Assembly (NCBI GenBank): GCA_009869945.1
Contig: WIXG01000109.1
Span: 124,001 to 188,000 of the forward strand
Direction: 5' to 3'
Source of the DNA: Mesaphorura yosii
Lineage: Eukaryota > Arthropoda > Collembola > Poduromorpha > Tullbergiidae
DNA: 64,000 bases
Part shown: in pieces, positions 10,499-23,200 of the stretch
Numbering within the stretch: the stretch's first letter is position 1
Layout: the number at the start of each line of letters is the position of its first letter
The notes under the pieces: generated by a model
What the model was told of the DNA's origin: nothing
The model's input: the letters and a program-made list of their open reading frames with translations, nothing else
Database searches by the model: none
Program-made: the position numbers and the translations under genes

Positions 10499-12782
10499 TT
10501 AAAATACATTTTTGCCAGTCACTTCAGAAATGTAGTCCATAAAAGCTGTAGTTCGCGTAAAGCCGACCGGAAGACCGCGCTCGCAAGTGAGGGAACCAAA
10601 CGAGACGATTCCGAGATGTGTGTAATACGGGCCGAGGGGTGATTCTTCCTTGATCATCAGTGGACCTCCAGAATCACCCTGAAGCAGTAAATCGCGTTTG
10701 TATTTTCTTTGTATTATTCCTTATTTGGCATGACGCATGAATGGTCAGATTTACCTTGCATGGCGAAGCAAGACGAGTTGTGGCGACACAGATGAGGTTA
10801 CCGGTGACAATTCCTCGGAAGGCGATCCTGCACTGACTGTTTGGCATCACTCGGACATCGGCTTCCTTCAGGAAGGGGCTCACGCCAGGTGCATCTGCAT
10901 TTACACGTGTGACATGTAAGCGGAGCTCTTCTTTCAATTGGGGTCGATTAATTACTTACTGTCGGCAGGCTTGCCCCATCCACTCACGCGAACTTCCTCA
11001 TCAGTAAAGAATTTTGGGAGATAATTTCGGTTTGGAAGGCAGACGGGCTTAATTTTGTCTGCAAGCGATCAAGCGATGAATTACACTAAAACTGCATTGC
11101 TTATTAGTAGTAGAAATAGAATTGCTGCCTCCGTCGAATTGTCTTACCGCTGAATGTAATTGGCTCTGGAAGTCTTAGAATACTGATATCATGCGAAATT
11201 GTGTTTTCATTGTAATCCGGATGCTGGAAGATGTTTGATTTAGTGACATTAAACAGTCTACGTGAGTCTTCGGTTCCAGGCTTGGCCTTAATATTGTGGG
11301 TTCCAAGCAAGGCCGTGATCATCTTTGCGCTGGTAAACGCATTAGAATTAGAATGGATTTTAGAACTGGGTACCGGATATGAGTTTCAGTGTTGCATTTT
11401 ATCGTTACCCATTTGTGCAATGTGCAGCTGTCAAGATGTGCTGATTGTCAATCAAGCTGCCGCCACAAAAGTGTCTGTTATCAATCAGAAGAGCAGCCAT
11501 CCATGGGTACGCGTATTTCAGCACTTCATTTCCACCAATAATATTTGGATCCAGAGCTGGTTTAGGAGGTTGAACTGGAATGGATGGCTCTGGAGGCGGT
11601 GCCGTGGTCTCATTGCTGGCGGGCAAAGTGACAGGCTCCACGGGCATCAGCTCTCCACTTGTCGAAGACGAAAACATTGTTTGTGCTTCCTCCGTTGAGA
11701 AAGTGGACGTGAACTCAACGGGAGCTTCGGTTGTGCTCTGCGGTAGAACGGAAGGCTGCCCGCAAACGCCATCAAAAACTGGTCGCTCCAACTCAGGAGG
11801 TACTTGCTGGTCGCCAGCTTTCGGATCTGGGACGACCTTTACCAGGATACGATCCGTATATTTAAGATGTGCTGGAAAAGTAATGTATGTTAAACTAAAC
11901 TTACCAAATACTGCATTTTGAATCCTCGGAAGTTGAATAACGACGAAGAACGGAAACGAAGTCCAAGCACATTCTCATCGGACAAGACAACTACACATTT
12001 TGACATTTTAAAGATGTTTAAGCATTAAGTAACTTGATACTCTCGAATATGTCACAAATGGCTGAAGTTACAAGTTACCCAAGGGCGTTCTTCCATTCAT
12101 GTCTCCTGACATTCGGTCTACATTTGAGAAATTTCCATTTCTGGCTACCATCACGTAGTCAAAGTAAGCAAAGAACCAGGGCTGTGTGTATACGTCAAAG
12201 AATACGGCTTCGATTCGCGTTCCCGGTTGGCTCTAGGAAATTAAAGCGCTCAATTACTCCCTGCCATGCCCTGCAAAGTGTAGATTGACTGCAACAGCAA
12301 CCAAGAATTCAGTTTACTTCCAGTCTCCATTCACATGCAATGCTTGGTGGGTAATTCTTCGGATAATTTGGAGAGACTACTGAGCCATAGTCGCCAAGCT
12401 TCAATGTGGTCCGATTTTCGCTGCAATCTAACTTGCAATAATTCACGATTATAATTATGCAATGTGAACACAATGCAGAACCTTCAAATAAACCACGAAC
12501 CCGGATTCGCTTGGAAAAAGGCATGGTAAGGCTCATTCGTCGTGAATTTAGCTTGATTAGCTTCTGGAACAATTTCATCTGGCACACGGACTTGAAGATG
12601 AAGGGGTTTGGACTCCAGGTATAGGTCCGCAATTTCGGGCTTCATGTCGTCGCTCTAAAAATTTTCAAATTGGGCTAAACTCATTTACCCATATGAAATC
12701 CCTAAGGTGAATTACTTTCGCTTACCCATGCAACACCCACCGATACGAGGAGAAGTACGACACACCTTTGTATGATCGCCAT
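10499..12782 (-). CDS. CUB-domain serine protease B (paralogue of A)
   Basis: Ten exons: 12782-12726, 12654-12501, 12427-12318, 12232-12079, 11990-11905, 11836-11409, 11329-11148, 11058-10960, 10894-10755, 10678-10499; 529 aa. Order: signal peptide (MAIIQRCVVLLLVSVGVAW), linker, CUB domain (SPNYPKNY, CEWRLE, YFDYVMVARNG), a Ser/Thr/Pro-rich mucin-like linker (about residues 216-283), then an S1 peptidase starting IIGG. Triad His326, Asp377, Ser473 is intact. Ser467 sits at the 189 pocket position as in protease A. The residue before IIGG is Asn, so tryptic activation is not expected. The linker is about 40 residues longer than in A and could be O-glycosylated. Exon borders match A except in the CUB C-terminal half. 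A TATA box and initiator precede the start. Confidence 0.92.
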
Positions 12783-12827
12783 TTTGTTCGATACCAAGCC
12801 ACCCACGTCAACTGTCAATTAACTACA

Positions 12828-12863
12828 ACTGAGGGGCAATATTTTTTACTGAGCTCCTTTATA
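12828..12863 (-). promoter_or_regulatory. TATA box plus initiator of protease B
   Basis: On the minus strand TATAAA (12863-12858) is followed by the arthropod-type initiator TCAGT (12832-12828) at the canonical spacing of about 31-33 bp. This leaves a 5' untranslated region of about 48 bases before the start codon at 12782. Confidence 0.55.
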
Positions 12864-14227
12864 GACTTGTAATGACAGATTATAATGCAATTTGATTTCT
12901 AATCAAATTGATCAACCCAATTCGCCTGATAGCACTTTACTGTTCGCAATCTCTTTGTTTCCAGCTAGCAGAGAGGAATTACGTCATCATCATCAGCACT
13001 CTCTAATCCCAAAAGGCAAAACAAGAATGCCAAAGCAGCTTACGCTCACGAGTTGAGGCAAATATTCGTGGAAATGGAAACTAGTTAAAGTGAAGACGAA
13101 AGAAGGGTACGATGAAAGTTTTTATGTGCAAGTGTGCTTAATAGTCTTAATTGCCTATCTAAGCATAACAATGTGTGCGCAGCCTTTGCAATTACAATCG
13201 ACCCACTATCCAGAGGCTCGAAAGCGAAAGGCTGAGCTGGACTGCTGAATACGTAACTGATCAAATCATGTGGAATCCGAATCGGCAATCGAAATGGGTT
13301 CGTTTACCTCAAATGCGCAGAATTCTGGAAATTCTGCAACTTCTCTTCTGTGAAATGCCAATGAAATAATTTGCAGCTGAAAGTTTCTAATTTCTTGAAG
13401 AGAAAGAACTTTGTAGTCGGCGACGGCGGCTGTTCCCTTCTGGCTCCTGGGGATTCTGGGTTGTGGGCAGATGAAGCAGCAGCAGCAGAATTTTCATTTC
13501 CGATATGCTTTATTACGTGGTAGCGTGGCATTTGCTGTTTACGCAATGCATTCCGTGAGGGCTCATCAATTTTTTAGTAGGGCTTCTGACCACGCCGTGA
13601 CGCGCTGCGAGCTGACAGCAACAGGTCGCAGGTGCTTACTTTCACCTCTGTGCATTGGGGCAGGAGAAAATTGAGATATTTAGAGAGGCACGAGAGCGAA
13701 AAGTGCTGTGAGTCTCCCAAGAATAGCTTTCAACCCATTGCGAGTGTCGGAGTTTATTTGATAAATGCTGCCAGACGTCTTTTGGCGTGGCGTGACGCAT
13801 GCTGCAAGAAATTCAACCACAACCCAGAATGTTCAAGACAATTCTTTATTCCCACCTCGAAATTTAAGAGATTTATGTTCACAAGTCAAGCTAATCTTAG
13901 AATCGCTAATCTACTATAATTAATATACTACAGAGTTGACTTATGAAGTATTAACACCCAAAACCAGGAACTATAAACCCGAGCCGTGTTACGAGCCAAT
14001 GGCCTGTAACACAGCTTTCAGCTTTAGTTGGTCGCATTTTAAATCCATTCCGTTAAATGACTAACGAGCCCTTCGATTTTTAGGCTAAATCTTGGCTGGA
14101 GAACGTTGATTACATGAAAGCACACTTAAAATCTCAGAAATAAAATTCTAATTGCATTCGCTTGTCTTGGCCAATTCTCAAGGGGCAAAACGATACGTGC
14201 ATACGATACGATTAGCGTAGCATCGCA
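12864..14227. other. Intergenic stretch between protease B and inotocin
   Basis: No coding exon is supported. The right part should contain the inotocin 3' untranslated region. A small perfect inverted repeat (GTGTTAC at 13986-13992, GTAACAC at 14006-14012) could form a hairpin with a 13-base loop. Otherwise nothing stands out. Confidence 0.4.
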
Positions 14228-15159
14228 TTATTTTTTGCTCTTGTGGTTCGCAATTTTAAGCTGCAGCGGACTCCTCTTTCGAATCTGAAGCAATTTCCTA
14301 ACAATCGAATTCAAACCTGGTCGTGTCGACTTCAGCAGCACCGGGAATTTGGTTTTCTCATTCCCATTTGTGTTCACATTCGCGTTCGAATTTGATCTCT
14401 TATCTAATGACGATTCGCCGTCATAGAATCTTTTCGTGTTGAATAGCTCATCGTGAAGTGATGGATGTGGAATTCCGTACTCTAGGCATGGGAGCAGGAC
14501 CTGGCCTTGCTTCCATTTTGTATTCTTGCTTTTGGCGTCGGGATCCTCACAATCTTCATATTCAGCCGGGGTCGAGATCAGGCTGCTTGGAGGAATCGGT
14601 GCTATGTCACCCCAATTGCAAGCAGGGTCCATCGTGCAGACCTCTGTTGAAGAAATTCATCGTAATTGAAATGAGAGTCATGCCTGTGGTATTTTGTGAC
14701 CTTCACGTACCTGAACTGCAGCAAATCCCTTCAGACGCGCAGTGACCATTGATTGGCTGAGTTGAGTCAAACCCCCCACAGGATTTCCCTGAATTCTCGC
14801 ACGGTGTTGGAAGTGTGTTCTCCAGGGCACATTGTGCCGTTTCTGGTGTGCCAATCATACATCCAAACTCTTTAGAGCAACATGTCTGCGGTCCGTAACA
14901 CTGACCGTTGAGTTCAGGCGGCCCGCACGGGGTACACTGAAACAAAATTCTCTCACTTCAAATACGAAATACGACGAATGGGTTGGCTTATTGACGAGAA
15001 TGGCCGCATTACCTGTCTGGTCTCCAGCGCAAATCGGCCCGATCTTTTCCCACCGGGAGGACAATTTGTGATGAAGCATGCTGACGATGTGAGAATCAAA
15101 CCACCCGAACAAAGCACAACTACAGTGCGAAGAAATAAAGCGCGCGAGTCTTGGGTCAT
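14228..15159 (-). CDS. Inotocin (oxytocin/vasopressin-like) preprohormone
   Basis: Three exons: 15159-15013, 14936-14711, 14643-14228; 262 aa. The precursor encodes signal peptide (about 1-27), nonapeptide CFITNCPPG (28-36), then Gly-Lys-Arg for cleavage and C-terminal amidation. The neurophysin domain (about 50-133) has the full set of 14 cysteines, including the paired TCC and ICC. Introns fall after the hormone-linker exon and near the neurophysin end, as in other family members. The secreted peptide would act on an oxytocin/vasopressin-type GPCR, usually in neurons controlling water balance and reproduction. The C-terminal extension (about 130 aa) is unusually long and holds a nine-residue segment (197-205) bounded by KR on both sides, plus a further RKR. 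An in-frame stop precedes the chosen start codon. Confidence 0.95.
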
Positions 15160-16220
15160 TTTTTGTCAAGACTCGCCACGACCACAAGTGGCTTGAAATT
15201 TTGGGGTTCAGGATCACCAACTACTGATCACTCACTTCAGCGCCGTAATTTCGAGAGACTAGCGAAGCGGGTGATGGTTGGACAACATAAAAGAAAAGGA
15301 AAGAATCACGGAGCTTTATCGAGTCTTTTGTCGCTGAAGCCGAGTTTCGTTCCGTTCTAGGGCCAAGAAGAGTATGAAGCAATTCCAGGGTGCTCGCCCG
15401 CTTTTTGATAGAGAAGAAAGCTAGGAGGGCGAACAGGGTAGAAAGCAGAAGCAGAAAAGAAGTTCCGAGAGTGGAATACACGTCAAAGCCAAAGCTAAGA
15501 AGATCAAGTGACAATTTTTAGTAGAATTATGCAAAATGTGTCCTGGGAAATTTTTGTGTGGGCTGCTGCTTTTTTGTGTGACGCTTATTCGACGGGAGAA
15601 AGTCTTTCATTACTTGTGTGTATGTAGCTTTTGATGCGCCTTGTGGGTTGCTGTGTTTTGTCCTGGAAGGGTAGCTTTCTTTTTGCGATTACGTGTGCGA
15701 ATTATAAAATCCAAATTACACGACGTGCCCGTGTTTAGACACGGGTACGGAAACTGAGATCATTGTGAAATCAAAATCCCAGACGAGGAGCGAGGCTGGG
15801 CCACAACAACAATGCGTACGTCAAACGCAAACTGGAAATCAAAAATTCATGATCACGTCTGCATAAACATGCTTTTGTACTTTGAAGAAGATTTGGCGAG
15901 GAAAACGAAAAAGAAAAGAAAAGAGATTCGAAAAAGAAAAGAGATAATTGTATAACGAGATCAAAGTCACACCAACCCAGCTTCAATTTCGCAATTTCTG
16001 GGAATTCGGAAATCTGCCTCGCGAAACTCGTGATGCGTTGTTAATAACAATGGCGAGAGACGAACGGCGAATTGCAAAGGCATGCAAAGGTGCGACTCAA
16101 GATGATTTTATTGCGTCACGATGCTAAAATTGTATTCTACGCACACGAGTTGTTGAGCAGCCATAGAACAATTCCAAGAAGTCGGCCGAGAAGTTTGCTT
16201 TGACCTCTTTCGTATTGTCA
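15160..16220. other. Intergenic stretch upstream of inotocin
   Basis: Should hold the inotocin promoter and any non-coding 5' exon, and at its right end the 3' untranslated region of the SET gene. No coding exon is supported. Confidence 0.35.
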
Positions 16221-18675
16221 TCAAGAAGAAAAATGAATGGACTTCTTGCTAATTTTGTACTTGGCCAGAAATAGATCCAGAACTTCGTCCAGATGATTCC
16301 CATCGCCGTCACTGCAACCGTATACCATCTGCAAATTGGATTTGAGAACCTCTAACCATTTGCTGACTTGGTTTCCTTCATTTAGCTTGAACAACACGGC
16401 TATCAAGTCCAGAGAGCAGCCTACGCTTTTGCTGCAGTCGGACGTATTTTGAATCAAGTCGTGGGCCTTTTCCAGGAGTTGAACAACCTGTTGAAGTTTT
16501 TCAGGTCTGTGTGACTTCGATCGCTTGCACGAAGAGCCATCGCAAACGTCGTAACCCTCAGCTTCCGCTTCAGCAAGGAGTGTCATGGCTAACAGCTTGC
16601 ACGGGTGATATAAGTACGTGTCGACCAAACTCTTCCCCCGATTTCGCTCCAAACCCGAAATCCCGGACTCCTTCACTGCCGCGCTAAGCACACTGTTCAT
16701 CTCTTCGATGATGGAGATAAGTGTCAGCCTGTACATATCACTTCCCAATCCATTCAAATTCAGCGCCAAGCACTGTACTTCAAGAAGCAGATCCATAATG
16801 TCCTGGTTGACGCCTTTACCAAATCCTGCCTCAAGTCGGCAGAGTGTGCAATCACATTGGAATCCCATCCCATTAAACAGCGCCATCCTTCGCTCGAGAT
16901 ACGAGCTCTGAGTGAGCCCGCCTCGATAAGACATCAAAATCTCTTGCCCAGGTTCAATATCGGCGAAGGCGCGAACGAAGAGGAAGTCTCCCCAAATCTT
17001 CCAAAAGGAATTTCCGTCACTGCAGCTGTGATTAATGTATGCTGGTCGAATCCAGAGCCCAGTCGTCATTTGTTGTGTAAAAAGCCCCCAGTCTTGGCAT
17101 GAGGCGGTTTTACTGCTTAAGCCGGGTCGATTTGCGATTCCGTTGTACTTGACGATTTCCATGATTCGAGCGATGTCGACAATCGTCGTATCTCTAATTA
17201 TCTGCAAGAGGAACAATAGGAATCATTTCAACTCAGCAGTCAGGACAAGTGCAAAGCTCCAGACGTTCATACCTTACCTTTCCCTCAAACTTGGGTCCAG
17301 CATATAAATTGTAAATCTCCTTTCCCAACTCTGAGTCAATGGTCATGGTCAGTCTCCGTGCAATTTTGTTTGCGTTCAGGACGTCCGTCCACGCGTTGAA
17401 CGCGGCAGTGTCATATGCAGACAGGGCACTGCTCCCAGTGACTGCCTGGAGCTCTGATTCGATGAAGGAGACAACAAACGCTCGTTTAGCGAGAACCAGG
17501 CTGCCTTTCGGGATAAATGAGGTCGCAACAAGTCCTCGGCCTTTTCCAGGGATGCTTTGGATTTGCACAGGCCCTTCATACTCCGCGCAATCTAAATGCT
17601 GCAGTGAGCTTGACGATTGTGCTGCCAACCACTGATGAACAGGGTAGCCTCGACCAGTCGATTGCTGGTAGAGTTGACAAGGTTGAGACAAAACATCTTC
17701 AATGCGATCAGCATCTGTTTCAGAATTTGGTGAATGTGATTCTGACACCGATTCCAAGAGCAGAGGCGCTCCTGAGAACTTTTGAGCCGTCAAAAGATTC
17801 GCGATACTTTCCTCACTACAAAAATTCTCCTTTACAGTTGGGTATTGGACTGTATGTGGAAATGATTGCTGGGTGCTGTATGACTTGTATGAATTTCTAA
17901 ACTTCGGAGGAATTCCGTTTTTCCACTCAACCCCTTCCAAAATTTTCTTGTGTTTGCAATTGCTATTGTCTAGCACGATCAAATCTTCCAAGTTACTGTA
18001 CGCCAATGTCATTGAGCCAGGGTAGAAATAGTTTGAGGGATTCTTCAGTAATAAAATCGACCCCACCGGTAAGATCTTACTTGCTTTTTCAACGGTTAAT
18101 TGGCGCTGACGTCCGTTTCCGGGAACCGTAAATGTAGCCGATTTAGTGATTGCACTGATTTGCAACCGCAGAGCGCTGGAGGTCTGTGACTCATCAACAA
18201 TGCACACAAACGGTTGTCCACGTCCATCTCCCTCACATTCCGCGTCCACGCCGCTGCTGGTCGCTTTGACGGTGATATCGGGTATCAGTGGAGTAATGAC
18301 ACGGCACAAGAAATATTTTCCTTGATCCGCTGCTCCTCCTGCTTTCATCTGCGGTTCAGTCTCGCTTTCAATAAAGATGCTATTACGTATTTCGTTGATT
18401 GACGTGAGATTGTGAACTATTCCCACTGCATCCTGCTCGTTATCATCAACGCCGGTGCTGGCGGTGGCGATGTTTGATGTCCACAGTTCTAATTGCACAC
18501 GGTCACTGGAACACTTGTCGTCGTTGAAATTACCAGACGGGTTTCCATCACCAAGCGATTTGCGTATGCGTGAATCACGTTGAATTTCTTCGAGCTGGAC
18601 AGCTTGAAGTTGGATGTCAAACTCAAGAAGCGCCGCTGTTCGATTTGGGGCCGCTGTCTTTTTGAGGAATGCCAT
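16221..18675 (-). CDS. SET-domain protein without MYND finger (TPR/SET-like), putative methyltransferase
   Basis: Two exons: 18675-17278 and 17201-16221; 792 aa. An in-frame TAA directly precedes the start. The SET core is split by the intron. Its N-terminal strand block is IPGKGRGLVATSFIPKGS with LVLAKRAF, then RPAYINHSCSDGN, the NHSC signature that binds S-adenosylmethionine, then EPGQEILMSYRG. A post-SET cysteine cluster (CDCTLC) follows. No MYND zinc finger lies between the SET halves, unlike SMYD proteins; a helical stretch takes its place. An N-terminal module around ILPVGSILLLKNPSNYFYPG resembles, from memory, the module in front of the SET domain of TPR-SET proteins, but I see no clear TPR repeats. 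A protein-lysine methyltransferase role is inferred; substrates are unknown. Confidence 0.85.
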
Positions 18676-20270
18676 TTAAAATGTAGAAATTATAAAACAG
18701 TTGAGCTGTTAGATTCTGCCGGATAACTGGGCTAGGTGAATTGGAATTGTGACGAGGACGAGCACGAGTGATGAGACCAGCAATTAACTACCTTTCTTTT
18801 CTCAAGTATATCGTTTGCAGCTCGTGTCGACAGCCTGCTGCACTTTGCCTGTTCGCTTGTGTGTGAGCCAATTTATGGCATTTTATCGTTTATCGTGTAG
18901 TCGGTTCCTTTCCTTTGCCAAAACATGGTCCGCCTGTCTAGTTAATGTCTGGTGTTCCCAAAGTGCAGCACGACATTAACTTGTCTCGTCTAGTGTTGTG
19001 CGGTAGGATAAAAATAAACAAAAGGTCGGCACGTCTGATCGCGGTAGCATCGAGCATCGAATGCGAGACGAAACAAAAAGCCAATTACGTAATCCAGGCA
19101 GTAATAAATGAATTCGCGAATGCGAACTTGAACTTCTGGACTTCAAAACGATGGCGAAGCACATGGCACGGCACGAGCGGCCTTATCGAACGGTGTGCTA
19201 AAATTAGACTTTCATTAGACAGGCTTCAGACTGTGGACAGTAGTGAAACTTGTTCTTGCTCACAAATACATGCAAGTTGTCGTTGTCGCATGTGCAGGTG
19301 CATTGAAAGCACTGAAACCTTTAATTTATGCTCACATCGTCGCATGCGCGTCAGAGGCGGGCAGGTGTCTGTAACTTTGCCAAATTACGTAAATGATGAC
19401 AAATCATATGAGTTTTTCTTCCCTTGGATTACGTAAATCCGTCCCGTCGAGAATCGGGCAACAGGTGCTCTATACTGAGCAGCTTCTCAGCACTGACCGC
19501 ATATACCTAGTTAAGATTTCCGTGTTTAGAGGCGAGATCGACTTTGTTCAAACAGCATCCTAGCTGGAAGGCTAATTTAGCCAGGGACAGGCTCGCATTT
19601 CACAATTTCCTCAAAATTGAAATTGGCTAACCAGTGACCAGATTGCGAATCACAGTTTGCGATCAAATCTGTTGTATTGTGTTCTACTGTGCCGTTAATT
19701 GGATGACAACATGTGCGAGGTGGCCACTAGGTAAAGGACAAAGAATGATGATGACTCTGGCGCTAATAAAGCCGGCGCATATAATAAACCTCGGATTCAT
19801 GAGTACGGATATTTGCGCAGTGATTACGGTGACCAAGACCATGAAGACCAGAAGACCCACAAACTCCAATTCTGCTGAGAAGAAGCTTAAAATGCTTGCG
19901 TGGTGCAAATGCAAATACTACAAAGAACCGCGATGAGAGAGCAGATGCGCATTTGCTCCACGACAGATTGCAACTCATAAATTCGCAATTTCAATTTACA
20001 CAAGCACAACTCGTAACGTGACATATTTTCGCGTTCATGTTTGTATGGACCAACGTGCTAAAGGAATAATGGGACGGATCTTAAAATAAAGCATAAACGA
20101 GGAAACGGTTTCTTTATTGCATGTTTCATGAATCGCGATTCTTTCTTTACCTGAGCTCGAACTCGAATTGAAGGCTGATGACATAACAAACAATACGACG
20201 TAATTTGTCAATTACCAATTACGGTGCAATGCAGTAGCACAGTAGCACCAACAGTAGACAGAAGCAGGAC
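18676..20270. other. Intergenic stretch between SET gene and CAMSAP-type gene
   Basis: 5' flank of the SET gene and 3' flank of the CAMSAP-type gene. Open frames here are short and overlap on both strands (for example around 19690-19930) with no family signature. No exon is supported. Confidence 0.35.
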
Positions 20271-23200
20271 TTAAAGTTGAATTCTCAACGGAACGTGTGT
20301 TAGCCGACTCACAGTGTCGATGGGAACCACCTCCGTGTAGTAAAATATGTCGAGAAGCAGCTGCAACACATTCTGCTTCATGTAGCCATGAATATAGAGT
20401 AGGTCGGTGAGTCGGAGATGATGGATTCTCTGCGGGAAAAGTTGAGACGTCAGATCGTAGACGAGGTTCAGGTTGAGAATGGAGTCGTAAACATTGAGCG
20501 TCTCGCCCGGTTCGTTGACGCAGACTTGGTCGAAGGACACCTCCGTCGAGAAGTAAAGCACGAAGAGCGAGCAGAGTCCTATTCCGTCAAAAAGGTCGCG
20601 CAGGTCGGTGATTGGGTGCACGTTCAGCCAGCGATGGTGGCTGAACGTCGACGAAGGTGAAGAGCCCGAGCCTGAGCTTGCGACCGCGTGCTTTCTTGCG
20701 TTGTTGATGTTTGTGCTGAGGATGTAAGCTTTCAGCGTGTCGATCACTGCATTCACCCAGGCCAGGATAAATTCTTCGGACGTGTGAGTATCTGCAATGC
20801 AATAAGACAATTTAGAATGGCCATTCTCTGAGCAGACACTCGACTTCCGTGTAGCAGCTTACCTGGATCCAAATCATGCCCCAAATTGGAGACGATTGGT
20901 TCGATTCTTTCCTGAGTCAGCATCACTTTGGCGTACAGACCCATTACCGCTTCAATCAGTGCGATGTGTGCGGTCTGCAAAGAGTGGGCGGCAAGGAAGG
21001 AAAGAAATGACAACAATATAATTAGACTAATTAGATGGAGTAGCAAAAAATGACAAATGAGACCAAGATGAATTACAATACGAATGAATGTAAGGCGCGG
21101 ACGGACGCGGATAGAGAATAATTGCCATAAATGCATATGTGCACTGCGCATAATTAAGACATCACAATTCACAATAGAAAGTGCAGCAGTTCATAATTGG
21201 ACTTGTCCCTGGCTTGACAGTCAGAATCGAATTGACTCTAGGCACAATGCGTGCAAAAACTACTAGTGTTATGGCCGGCAGCAATGGCACTGCGTATTAT
21301 ATTTCATTTACCTGCGGCCATTAGCGAATCAGAATCAGAACCCAAATCATTCATACATGAAATTTGCAGGCCAATTATGAAAGAAACCTGAAATCATTTC
21401 CCACGACGGACCGACCGACCAATTCTCAATTTTCAATACTCAATAGCCAATTTGAAATTAATTTCATAATCACTGCGTATTGCGATTGCGCTGCGCCACG
21501 CTGCGTTGCACTTACAATTCGAAATGGTTTCCTTTGCCGCAGAGTTCCCTCAGTCAGCTTCATGTCTGATGGCTGGGCCACGTAGATTCCCTTCCGGCTC
21601 AGAATTTTAATTATTTCCCAGTGAGACAGCGATAACTTGATGCCACACTTTTTGCTTTTGCCGTTCCTGCTTCTGTCGAGCAGCTCATCATCCTCTGACT
21701 CGTTCTTCTGCGCCAGCGCCTCTTTTAGCGATTGTCTGGATCCGAATATGCTCTGCTGTTCTTCCAGCGTGCAGTTTTGGAATAAATTCGCGAGGGCCAT
21801 GCAATACAGCTTCCCTGTCGCCAGGCCGGCCATGACTTGGTCTTTGAGTACCATTTTGGTTTTATCCTGCACGCATGGTACAAGAAACAATGAGCGTATG
21901 CACAAACTACGAAGAACCAGAAGAATTTGGAGAACTTACTCGTTTAGACTCTTTGAATGGATGCTGGACCGATCCTTTTGGCATGTGGTTGTAAGCTTTT
22001 GTGACGAGCCATTTGATCGACGCTTGCTTCTTCGCCTGTACGACAATTAACATAAATGCATGTAGCAGTTATCCACTGCCTTGATCGAGAAATCTGACAG
22101 AAATATCAAACTATAGCTGCTTACCTCCCACCAAGGCTCGCTGAACTCTTTCGGCCGTCTATTTAGCCAAATGAACATTCTCTTCGTTCTCTCCACCGTG
22201 TAGCTGACATTCGGATCCACAATTCCCGCTGCAGCAGCAGGTAAATTGTTGTATTTGTACTGCATCAGTTCTCGCCAGCACATGACGCACTCTCCATTAA
22301 CGTATTGTGACGACTGCCCATGTGAAGGATTGCTTGGCGAGTCGGATCCAAGCTCACGGCTAGGATTGCCTTCGCCGCCACAGCCATTGCCATTGCAGTT
22401 CCCGTTTCCAGCGCCTGGGGAATCCAAATTCTTCATATTCTGGGAGTAAATCGACTCCAAGTCCGACCAGCCCATCGTGGCGTCGGTGACCAGCCAACAT
22501 TTTGGATTTCCATTCACGTATTTTGACTTTTCATCACATTTTTGCCGATGGTGGTGCTGACCGCCGTGATGGTGATGATGTGACTTCTTCGCTGCTGACG
22601 ACTTTTTCTTGCCACGGCCATATTTGGTTGTCTTATGACTCCTCTTTGTTTTGGCAGTCCCGTGCCGTATTAATTTGGAGGATGACGAAGCAGACGCCGC
22701 AGCAGCAGCGTAATGAGAGTGAAGGGTCCCATCATTCTCCTCGACAGCCTCGTCGATTGTAAACAGATTGATAGGACTCATCATACTATTCGTCATCATC
22801 ATCGGCGAGCAATTAGTGCCACCGCCACCACTGGCGAGCATTAATTGCTCATTGTAGCAACCAAGACATCCAATGTCTCCGCCTGATTGATCACGGTGTG
22901 CTGATTTACTCAAAAGGAGTTGGGTTTTGGTTCCAATGCCAGCGTAACCCAATTTCAGCGACGGCGGCGGCGGTTGTTGCTTATGCCTTTGTTCGATTGA
23001 CGAAGTCGCATGTTCAGAAGATGACATTGGTCCTGATTTTGATTTGCTCGGATTACTCTTCAGTCTATACGAATTCCTGCGTGCCAGCTCCTTCTTTGAC
23101 GTTAATACCTTAATCTTTTTGTGCTTAGTCTGTGATTGAGGCTGAGACTGAGGCTGCTGCTTGCCTGCTTGCGAATCAATGTACTTCAATTCTGGGAGCA

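Noticed and set aside
13986-14012. Inverted repeat GTGTTAC/GTAACAC
   Set aside because: A seven-base stem with a 13-base loop is within chance expectation and no RNA family fits, so no ncRNA is claimed.
19684-19936. Overlapping open frames on both strands, one with a membrane-like segment
   Set aside because: No start or splice context, no recognisable family, and both strands are open, which suggests chance.
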